Assembly (NCBI RefSeq): GCF_000424985.1
Contig: NZ_AUKX01000016.1
Coordinates: 1-64,000 of the forward strand
Direction: 5' to 3'
Origin: Arenibacter latericius DSM 15913
Lineage (GTDB): Bacteria; Bacteroidota; Bacteroidia; Flavobacteriales; Flavobacteriaceae
DNA: 64,000 bases
In this document: positions 10,332 through 17,468 of the stretch, piece by piece
How positions within the stretch are numbered: position 1 is the stretch's first letter
Layout of the letters: each line of letters starts with the position of its first letter
Notes under the pieces: generated by a model
Database searches by the model: none
What the model saw: the letters and a program-made list of their open reading frames with translations, nothing else
Told to the model about the DNA's origin: nothing
Program-made: the position numbers and the translations under genes

Positions 10332-11147
10332 AAATTAACCGAAAAGGGAACAATTAGAACTGAATCGTAATGTAAGAAAAGATTAAAGTAAAGGAATAAT
10401 TTCAGATAATCTGGCTAGCTTAACAAAATGTCACCTTGTTTCAGTTATCAATAACTTGTCCGAGATTGATTTTTCAATCGGTTTCTGATCATTTTTCTAG
10501 TTCCCAGATATCTACAACATTGTTCACGATTTTCCTTGAACTTGATAAAAAAAACACATTCTTTCAAAATTTTTAACGGAAAACACTTTACCGAATTCTT
10601 TATTTTGCGTCTCTGAAAATCCTTTTTAAAGCTCTTACCCATATTTTACTCGTTCAATTCCTCCTTGTTGTTCTACCAACATTTTCCGATTTCGGAATAG
10701 GTCGATACTATTAATTGGTTAACGGTGCAAACAACTATATTTCTTGCAACTTGTAATAAATCTTCAATTTGAGAATACAGTTTTTAATTTGATGGTTTGT
10801 TTGTCATATTATTAAGTGTTCTTAAGTTAGGGTAGAAAACTCTTTTGAGAACTTTGATTTTGGATGTTTTAAAAATGAATTTTAATATTTTTTCAATAAG
10901 GGCTATTTATTTTACGACGGAATCGAACCCTCTCAAAATGATTTGAGTTCTTCCAAACATCAATGGTAGGTTCCTGTCTGAATATTCATTTTTCATACTT
11001 ATGGGCAATTTGATCAAGCGGCATTTGACTGTCAAAGAAGTATTTGAAAAAATGGAATATACCTAGCCACCGCAATTTTTTAAAATCTCTGGAGGGTAAA
11101 ATCCCCATCGTTGCATTCCCCTTGGATAATCTTAAAAACTTATAATT
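10332..11147. other. intergenic region without supported genes
   Basis: About 800 bases between two pseudogenes. A 64-codon minus-strand frame around 10448-10642 is Lys/Arg/Phe-rich and looks like chance. A short plus-strand stretch near 11000-11056 (MGNLIKRHLTVKEVFEKMEY) faintly recalls the N-terminus of an aldehyde dehydrogenase but stops after 19 codons. I see no RNA gene. Confidence 0.4.
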
Positions 11148-11496
11148 ATGAAAAAAAAGACCTACTCACTTACCATGAATTTTTAGAAGCATTAGCCGTT
11201 GTGAAGGCTTTTAGGAAGCAAATTTCTGAACTTTTCCGCGAAGTAGATGGAGAAGTTGTTTCCCTATCAAAATTCATTGGAGTTAGTAAGGATACTAAAA
11301 TCTACCGTTTGCCATTATCTACCCGCGCAATGAATGTGTTAAAAGCTATGGATGGTATAGATGTGTTAGAAGGTACTACCGAAGATCTAGCAAAGACTTC
11401 ACTACGGGATCTTTTAAAACTCCACATGCCGGACTTAAAACTATAGATGAATTCCAAGAGCTTTGTTTGTTTGTAAACCTTCCAATGAAAAGGTAG
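11148..11496 (+). pseudogene. second copy of the alpha-CTD-like gene, two frameshifts
   Basis: This is a near duplicate of the gene at 1889-2248; similarity begins at the codons for TYHEFLEAL and ends exactly at the shared stop after LPMKR. Relative to an intact frame it lacks one A in the A8 run just after the ATG (11151-11158) and one A in the A4 run at 11416-11419, where the first copy has A5. The second lesion truncates the protein after LRDLLK with an aberrant LHMPDLKL tail. Adding one A at each place restores MKKKDLLTYHEF and LLKTPHAGLKTIDEFQELC. Both lesions are homopolymer indels, so sequencing error is a real alternative to decay. Confidence 0.7.
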
Positions 11497-11983
11497 AGAT
11501 AGCTGGGGGGATTCCTTAGTTATGGGATCTTATTACATAGCTTTTTTTACTATTTGCCTTTTGCAGTTACTTGATAACGAGCGTCAAATTTTTACTATTG
11601 TACTAGATTATGAATTGATATCCCAACATTTTTTGTATCTTTTTAAATTGGAAAACGCGATTTACCTCGCTTTTCTATGTTTTATAAAGTTTTTTATGTG
11701 GTCTGTAGCTTAAGCTTCCCCTTACTTTTTCAGCGGACTTTTTTAGTTATGTTATTGGAATAATCTGAATTGATTTTCCATGTTCCCTCCTTAACTATTT
11801 TGTTTTTAAATAGTATTTTAATTTATTATAATCCTTACCAATTATATAGATACAAATTCTGTATGATTTTTAGGGTATAGTTTGCCTTATATCATTTGGT
11901 TCCGATTTGTAAACCATTTAGGAGTCAAGCTATTCTGGTAGGTTTTTAATCTATTTTGGAATGGTGCACTTTAAATGCAGTAA
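11497..11983. other. leader region upstream of the peptide-export cassette
   Basis: AT-rich intergenic DNA preceding the ABC exporter. A 63-codon plus frame (11522-11713) is hydrophobic and Phe/Cys-rich but has no family resemblance and is likely chance. No double-glycine peptide was found here. The exporter promoter is expected in the last 150 bases; no clear Bacteroidota TTTG/TAnnTTTG pair could be placed. Confidence 0.4.
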
Positions 11984-14158
11984 ATGTTTGAGACCATAAC
12001 ATTTCCGAATTATCGTCAGCTCGATCAAATGGATTGCGGTCCCACATGTCTAAAAATCATTGCTAAACATTACGGTAAAGATTTAAATCTAGAATATTTA
12101 AGAGAAATATCTTCTTTAACAAGTGGAGGAGTATCATTGGGTGCTTTATCCCAAGCTATGGATGTAATAGGTATAAGCTCAATTGGGATTAAATCCAATA
12201 TGGGTGAGCTAGTAAACGATATTCCTCTACCTGCTGTTGCTCATTGGGACAATAGTCATTTCCTAGTAGTTTATAAAACAACTAAGAGGTCTATTTATGT
12301 ATCAGATCCTGCAATAGGGTTGGTGAAATATAGGCATAATGAATTTATGGAAAAGTGGGCAGCTAAAAACGGAAAGGGTATTCTTTTGTTGGCGGAACCC
12401 ACCCGCATATTTAAGGAACTAGATGATGATGAGGGATCCAATGGTAATATGTCGTTTCTGTATAACTACTTGTTACCCTTCAAGGATTATATGGGGCAAT
12501 TATGTTTAGGACTTTTTCTTGCTGCTATCATTCAAATCTTACTTCCTTTTTTAACCCAGAGCCTTGTTGATTATGGTATAGACTATGAAGACCTCAATTT
12601 TATTCACCTAATAGTTATTGCTCAGGTTTTTCTTTTTTTAACACGTATTGCGTCAGAAGTTATACGGGATTGGTTACTAATGCACATGTCTACCCAAATT
12701 AATATTTCCATGATATCTGATTTCTTAGATAAATTACTGTTGTTACCTATTGCTTTTTTTGATTCCAAATCTACAGGGGATTTTATGCAACGGATTTATG
12801 ATCACCAACGCATAGAAGATTTTTTAGGCGGACGCTCACTATCTATTGCTTTCGATCTGTTTAGTATTTTAATATTTGCGGTGGTTCTAGGTTATTTCAG
12901 TACAGAAATTTTAATGATTTTTTTGATTGGGACTATATTTTTTATGGCGTGGACATTGCTTTTTTTAAAACGAAAAGCCTTTTTGGATCATCAGCTTTTT
13001 AATTTGAATCGTAAAGAACAATCCTTATTGCTTCAAATGATTAGTGCAATCCGAGAAATAAGATTAAATGGATCGGAACAACGTCGTAAAATAGAATGGA
13101 AGAAGGTTCAAATAAGTTTATATCGCCTAAAATCTACTTTTTTGCGTACAGATCAGATACAGTTAAAAGGAGGTTCTCTTTTTAATGAAATGACCAATAT
13201 ATTCATAATCTTTTGGTCTGCTAAAGCAGTAGTGTATGGTGATATTACGTTAGGTGCTATGTTAGCGATCCAATTCATTGTGGGAAGCCTTTCTGTTCCA
13301 ATTTCCAATATTTTGGATTTTATTGTCGGGTTACAACGTGCTGGACTTTCCTTAAAACGGCTCTCTGAAATACATTCTAAGGAACAGGAGGATAGCATAA
13401 ATGTTCAACCCAATGATATGGAGTTTGGGGATATCAAAATATCTAATTTAAATTTTAGATATGGAGAAATCACTAAAAACAATGTATTGGAAAACATTAA
13501 TATAATTATTCCTCAAAATAAGATTACCGCAATAGTTGGTCCTAGCGGTTCTGGAAAGACCACGTTATTAAAAATTCTACTAAAAATTTATACTCCCAAC
13601 AAGGGAAAAATAGTTTTAGGAAATGAGGAGTTAAAATATGTAAATGCCAAAATGTGGAGAGCGAGATGCGGCGTCGTTCTCCAAGATAGTGTGTTATTTA
13701 ATGATACCCTGGAACGAAATATAACAGAATCAAACTCTAATGAACCCACCAATAGGAACTGGTTAGGTGAGGCTGTGGAAATGGTGAATCTAACGGAGTT
13801 AGTTGATAGGCTTCCACTGGGCTACAATACAAGAATAGGGGAGTGGGGAAACATTCTTAGTGGGGGTGAAAAACAGCGATTATTGATCGCAAGAGCTATC
13901 TATAAAAATCCTCAGTACCTTTTCTTCGATGAAGCTACCAGTGCACTGGACGCTAAAAATGAATTGTCGATAACTCAAAAATTAATTTCCTTTTATTCTG
14001 GTAAAACCGTAATTAAAGTTGCTCATAGATTGTCCACTATCCGAAATGCAGATCAGATTATAGTGATGGATAAAGGTAAAATCGTTGAGCAAGGTAACCA
14101 TCAAGTTTTGGTGAATCATAAAGGACTTTATTATGACTTAATTTTAAACCAACTATAA
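11984..14158 (+). CDS. peptidase-containing ABC transporter (PCAT), C39 type
   Basis: The 724-residue protein is an inner-membrane exporter that cleaves double-glycine leader peptides and exports the mature part. Residues 1-130 are a C39 cysteine peptidase: Gln12 (oxyanion), Cys18 in QMDCGPTCL, His92 in NSHFLVV and Asp108 in VSDPAIG, so the catalytic set is complete. Residues 165-450 are the six-helix ABC membrane domain. The nucleotide-binding domain follows with Walker A GPSGSGKTTLL, signature LSGGEKQRL, Walker B YLFFDEATSALD and the H-loop KVAHRLSTI. The length is normal for PCATs. It is five bases upstream of an HlyD-type adaptor and shares a cassette with a double-glycine peptide at 17283, its likely substrate. 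An outer-membrane TolC-like partner is not in the window. Confidence 0.92.
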   Translation: MFETITFPNYRQLDQMDCGPTCLKIIAKHYGKDLNLEYLREISSLTSGGVSLGALSQAMDVIGISSIGIKSNMGELVNDIPLPAVAHWDNSHFLVVYKTTKRSIYVSDPAIGLVKYRHNEFMEKWAAKNGKGILLLAEPTRIFKELDDDEGSNGNMSFLYNYLLPFKDYMGQLCLGLFLAAIIQILLPFLTQSLVDYGIDYEDLNFIHLIVIAQVFLFLTRIASEVIRDWLLMHMSTQINISMISDFLDKLLLLPIAFFDSKSTGDFMQRIYDHQRIEDFLGGRSLSIAFDLFSILIFAVVLGYFSTEILMIFLIGTIFFMAWTLLFLKRKAFLDHQLFNLNRKEQSLLLQMISAIREIRLNGSEQRRKIEWKKVQISLYRLKSTFLRTDQIQLKGGSLFNEMTNIFIIFWSAKAVVYGDITLGAMLAIQFIVGSLSVPISNILDFIVGLQRAGLSLKRLSEIHSKEQEDSINVQPNDMEFGDIKISNLNFRYGEITKNNVLENINIIIPQNKITAIVGPSGSGKTTLLKILLKIYTPNKGKIVLGNEELKYVNAKMWRARCGVVLQDSVLFNDTLERNITESNSNEPTNRNWLGEAVEMVNLTELVDRLPLGYNTRIGEWGNILSGGEKQRLLIARAIYKNPQYLFFDEATSALDAKNELSITQKLISFYSGKTVIKVAHRLSTIRNADQIIVMDKGKIVEQGNHQVLVNHKGLYYDLILNQL

Positions 14159-14163
14159 GCGCA

Positions 14164-15459
14164 ATGAAAGACAAGGATATATGGCTTTATGATGAAAGCG
14201 CTTATATAAAAAGAAAACCAACATGGATGCTAAGATGGGGTGTGTTATTGTTATTTGGGTTTTTCGTTATGGTTTTGGTGTTTGCTTCATTTTTTAGTTA
14301 CAACGAGAATTTAAATGCTTCTCTGGTATTAACTACCGAAACTCCACCTGCACATATTATGTCTAAGCATACCGGTAGAATTCTAGATATTAATAATCTG
14401 CATAATGATACTGTTATTTCAGGAGATATTTTGGCGGTAATGGAAAGCACTGGAAACTTACAAGATATTATGTCACTAAAAAATAAGTTGACTTTAAATA
14501 CCACTTTACTATCGGATTTAACGATTCTCAATAAACACTACCCCAGTAATTTAGAATTGGGGAATAAGATTAGACCTATTTATAATGGGTTTTTAGATGC
14601 ATATAGAAACCTAATATTATATCATAATCTAAATGATAAAGAGTTAAAAGAAGTAGACTTAAAACGCCAATATGTAGGGAAGAATCTTACCATACAAAAT
14701 AAGAAGAATGAGATTTTAATACTTCAACGTAATCTTGAAATAAATAAAACTGATTATGATCGTTATGTGGAGTTGTTTGAAAAAGGTGTAGTGTCCTTAA
14801 AGGAATTGGAAAGAGTAGAGAAGGGGTATTTAAGTATTCAAAGACAATATTCCAATGTAACTAAAGAACTATACGAATTAAACACTGAACTTTTCAAGAT
14901 TAAGAATAATGATTTGTTATTTAAGAACTCTGGAATAAGAAATAAAAGTGTCCATGCTTCTACGTTAGAGTTTGAAAAGCAAAAGCTATTGGCGTTTTTA
15001 AAGGAGTGGGAAGAGATGTTCGTTCTAAAAAGCCCTATCTCTGGTCGCATTTCCTATTCCAACATTTGGGTAAAGAATCAAAATTTAAAGAAGGGACAAG
15101 TAATCTTCACAGTTGTTCCACTTGGAAATCAAAAACTCCTGGGAAGGTGCCGTGTGCCTATTCGTAACTCGGGTAAAATTAGGCATGGACAGCGTGTTAT
15201 TATAAAGCTAGATAATTACCCTTACCGGGAATGGGGCGCTCTCAATGGTACCGTAAAAACTATTTCAGAGGTTCCATATCCGGGAGATAATGGAGGTTAT
15301 GATGTTTTAGTAGAAGTTGAGGATCTAATTACTACCTATGGGAAAACATTAGTTTTTAAACAAGAAATGCAGGGGAATGCAAAAATTATACTAGCTAAAG
15401 TATCACTTTTAAAACGTGTATTTTATCAATTTCGGGAAATATGGGAATTTGAAGAGTAG
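14164..15459 (+). CDS. HlyD-family periplasmic adaptor (membrane fusion protein)
   Basis: This 431-residue protein has a short cytoplasmic N-terminus, one transmembrane helix (about residues 22-46), a first half of a lipoyl/barrel-sandwich domain (HIMSKHTGRILDINN), a long coiled-coil hairpin (about 150-270) and the second half of the sandwich (LKSPISGRISYSN), followed by a beta-barrel segment (PYREWGALNGTVKTISEVPY). This is the standard layout of type I secretion adaptors, which link an ABC exporter to an outer-membrane channel. It is translated with the PCAT (5-bp gap) and its stop overlaps the start of the next gene by one base, so the three genes form one operon. Confidence 0.88.
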   Translation: MKDKDIWLYDESAYIKRKPTWMLRWGVLLLFGFFVMVLVFASFFSYNENLNASLVLTTETPPAHIMSKHTGRILDINNLHNDTVISGDILAVMESTGNLQDIMSLKNKLTLNTTLLSDLTILNKHYPSNLELGNKIRPIYNGFLDAYRNLILYHNLNDKELKEVDLKRQYVGKNLTIQNKKNEILILQRNLEINKTDYDRYVELFEKGVVSLKELERVEKGYLSIQRQYSNVTKELYELNTELFKIKNNDLLFKNSGIRNKSVHASTLEFEKQKLLAFLKEWEEMFVLKSPISGRISYSNIWVKNQNLKKGQVIFTVVPLGNQKLLGRCRVPIRNSGKIRHGQRVIIKLDNYPYREWGALNGTVKTISEVPYPGDNGGYDVLVEVEDLITTYGKTLVFKQEMQGNAKIILAKVSLLKRVFYQFREIWEFEE

Positions 15460-17195
15460 TGGGATGTTATTCAATTAAATATCGCGTTAAGGCATTAAGG
15501 CTTATAATTAGGGCCTCATTTCTCTGTTTTGTAATAGTGAGCGGTGTTGCACAGAAAGTTGAACCTTCAACAGATAGTTTAAAATTTAATTTTGAAAAGT
15601 TCCTTCATCAAGATTATGAGTTTATAATGGACCAGGAGGATGAAGCATATGAGAGTAGCGATTATGATAAACTTAGAAAACTAACCGATATACATATCCA
15701 TAAAGCTAAGCTAGAGGACAATGCCTTAGAGATGGTTAATGGGTATTATTATAGAACAATCATTGAAGAGCCTATAATGGCTATTGCGTATTCGGACTCT
15801 ATCATTTCAGCGACTAAAGATAGTAATCACCCAGAGCACCCAACATTCGGCTATATTCTTAAGGCTATAATTTACTATGATATGGCTGATTATCAGCAAG
15901 CGTTAGAGAATTATATAGTTGCATATAATCTGGCCGTAGAAAAGAAGAATTTAACAGATCAATTTACGAGCTCTATGGCTATAGCTGCTATAAGAAATTT
16001 GAATGGGCAACCGCACGCAGCAGCAGATATTTACACCAGATCATTAAAGCTTTTGCAAAAGGAGAAAGATTATAAAAATAGATACGATAGGGATTATTTA
16101 ATGTTGATGTACAATCTTTCTCTTGCACATTTAAGGTTATCCCAATTGGATTCTTCACGTTACTATTTGAATAAAGGTATAAGTAAAGCTATTTCGGTAA
16201 ATGACACAGTAGAGTACCGTGATTTAGTATTAGTTGGTGCTCAGTTGGATTATTATGAAAATAAGTTTCAGAGCGCCAAGGATACCCTTATGAAATATAC
16301 CGATGAGTTAGAGGAGAATAGTAAAGCCACCAAGTATTATTATTTAGGTAAAATTGCTCAAAATTCCGGGGACAACTCTCTGGCCATTGACTACTTTAAG
16401 CAGATAGATTTAATTGTAGAGAAAACAAAAAGACCATTTGAAAATATTAAAGACGTTTATCAGCAATTGGTTTTGCATTATGGACTCCAAGGAGATCAGG
16501 AACGAGAAATAGAATCAATTGAAAAATTAATCTTTTATGATAGCTTAATTTCCACGGAAAATAAAGGGGTCATAAAACAGGCGATTGTTGCTTATGATAT
16601 TCCATATCTTAAATTTCAAAAAAAGAAAGTAGAGGAGGAGCTCAAATCTAAAAGTATATGGATACTAATTTTTGGTGTTATAGCAGGTATTGGTTTACTA
16701 ATAGCATTTTACTTCTACATAAGAGCTCGGAAAACTAAAATGAAAGTAAAACAAATGTTGGATGGCTCCATTCCATTTAAAAAATCCAACAGAGGGGTGG
16801 GAACTCATCCTGAGTCTGTACCTGAAGGGATTCGAAATGAATTGTTGATGAAATTAGAGGCATTTGAGAAGTCAGACCTCTATCTACAAAAAGATTTGGA
16901 TATGGCTCAGTTGGCCCAAGAGATGGATACTAATACTTCTTATTTATCAACTATTATTAATCACTATAAACAAAAGAGTTTTCCTAGATACATTAAAGAT
17001 TTAAAAATTACTAAAGCAATAGAAAGGCTTTCTAATGATCCAGATCTATTAAAATATAACTATCAAGGGTTAGCAGAAACTTTTGGATTTAAAACCGGAG
17101 AATCATTTTCAAAGGCATTCTATTCTCGGACTGGAGTATATCCTTCCAAATTATTAAAAGAACTAAAGAGTAGAGAGAATGCCCGTCATTTATAA
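15459..17195 (+). CDS. membrane TPR protein with cytoplasmic AraC-type DNA-binding domain
   Basis: The 578-residue protein starts with a GTG overlapping the previous stop. It has an N-terminal signal sequence (about residues 10-31), a helical TPR region (about 40-380, with repeats such as YILKAIIYYDMADYQQALEN), one transmembrane helix at about 400-421 (WILIFGVIAGIGLLIAFYFY) and an AraC/XylS helix-turn-helix domain at about 480-570 (LAQEMDTNTSYLSTIINHY; LAETFGFKTGESFSKAFYSR). The TPR part should therefore be periplasmic and the DNA-binding part cytoplasmic. Proteins of this layout are common one-component regulators in Bacteroidota. Being co-transcribed with a peptide exporter and next to its peptide, it is a candidate sensor of that peptide (inference). 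Its stop codon lies inside an 18-bp palindrome. Confidence 0.85.
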   Translation: MGCYSIKYRVKALRLIIRASFLCFVIVSGVAQKVEPSTDSLKFNFEKFLHQDYEFIMDQEDEAYESSDYDKLRKLTDIHIHKAKLEDNALEMVNGYYYRTIIEEPIMAIAYSDSIISATKDSNHPEHPTFGYILKAIIYYDMADYQQALENYIVAYNLAVEKKNLTDQFTSSMAIAAIRNLNGQPHAAADIYTRSLKLLQKEKDYKNRYDRDYLMLMYNLSLAHLRLSQLDSSRYYLNKGISKAISVNDTVEYRDLVLVGAQLDYYENKFQSAKDTLMKYTDELEENSKATKYYYLGKIAQNSGDNSLAIDYFKQIDLIVEKTKRPFENIKDVYQQLVLHYGLQGDQEREIESIEKLIFYDSLISTENKGVIKQAIVAYDIPYLKFQKKKVEEELKSKSIWILIFGVIAGIGLLIAFYFYIRARKTKMKVKQMLDGSIPFKKSNRGVGTHPESVPEGIRNELLMKLEAFEKSDLYLQKDLDMAQLAQEMDTNTSYLSTIINHYKQKSFPRYIKDLKITKAIERLSNDPDLLKYNYQGLAETFGFKTGESFSKAFYSRTGVYPSKLLKELKSRENARHL

Positions 17196-17201
17196 ATGAC
17201 G
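17184..17201. promoter_or_regulatory. 18-bp perfect palindrome, core ATTTATAAAT
   Basis: The sequence CGTCATTTATAAATGACG is a perfect inverted repeat that covers the stop codon of the TPR/AraC gene, about 80 bp before the peptide start codon. The same core recurs at 19691-19700 and 19711-19720. No run of T follows, so a terminator is unlikely; an operator or other protein-binding site is more plausible. Confidence 0.5.
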
Positions 17202-17282
17202 ACCTAATTGTCAATGGAGGTTTTAGTAATTAATGCTAAATTATACTATTAAGAATATCGCAAACCTTAAATAGATACGATC

Positions 17283-17411
17283 ATGAAGAAAAAAATGGAA
17301 GAGTTTAAAAGTAGAGCTTTAAAGGACCTGACCAAAATAAAAGGTGGAGGTGATGATGGACCCATAGATAGGGATAAGATAAAAAGGCCTAAACGGAGAC
17401 GTAGAGAATAA
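17283..17411 (+). CDS. double-glycine-leader peptide precursor, candidate PCAT substrate
   Basis: A 43-codon frame (ATG to TAA) encodes a 42-residue peptide: a charged amphipathic leader (FKSRALKDLTKIKGG, ending at Gly22) followed by a 20-residue core starting GDDGP and ending in RPKRRRRE. Leaders ending in hydrophobic-x-x-hydrophobic-x-Gly-Gly are the recognition sequence of C39 peptidases; here Leu16 and Ile19 precede Gly21-Gly22. The core is very basic and contains two prolines, with no cysteines, so it is not a classical lantibiotic or disulfide bacteriocin. It sits 88 bp after the TPR/AraC gene and 57 bp before a prolyl-oligopeptidase gene. It is too short for ordinary ORF calling. Whether it is a signal, a bacteriocin or a modified natural product is not known. 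Confidence 0.72.
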   Translation: MKKKMEEFKSRALKDLTKIKGGGDDGPIDRDKIKRPKRRRRE

Positions 17412-17468
17412 TCAGATTTATAAATTCAATCATTTGGAGTTAATTTTGATTAAATACGGATTATAATT

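Noticed and set aside
10448-10642. 64-codon minus-strand frame
   Set aside because: Composition follows an AT-rich background read as Lys/Phe/Arg, no upstream context, no family resemblance, and it lies between pseudogenes.
11522-11713. 63-codon hydrophobic frame upstream of the exporter, considered as a peptide or immunity gene
   Set aside because: No GG leader, no charge pattern of an immunity protein, and a Phe/Cys-rich random-looking sequence.
17184-17201. Palindrome as a transcription terminator of the exporter operon
   Set aside because: It is AT-rich with no G+C stem and no following T-run, and the same motif recurs in tandem elsewhere, which fits a binding site better.
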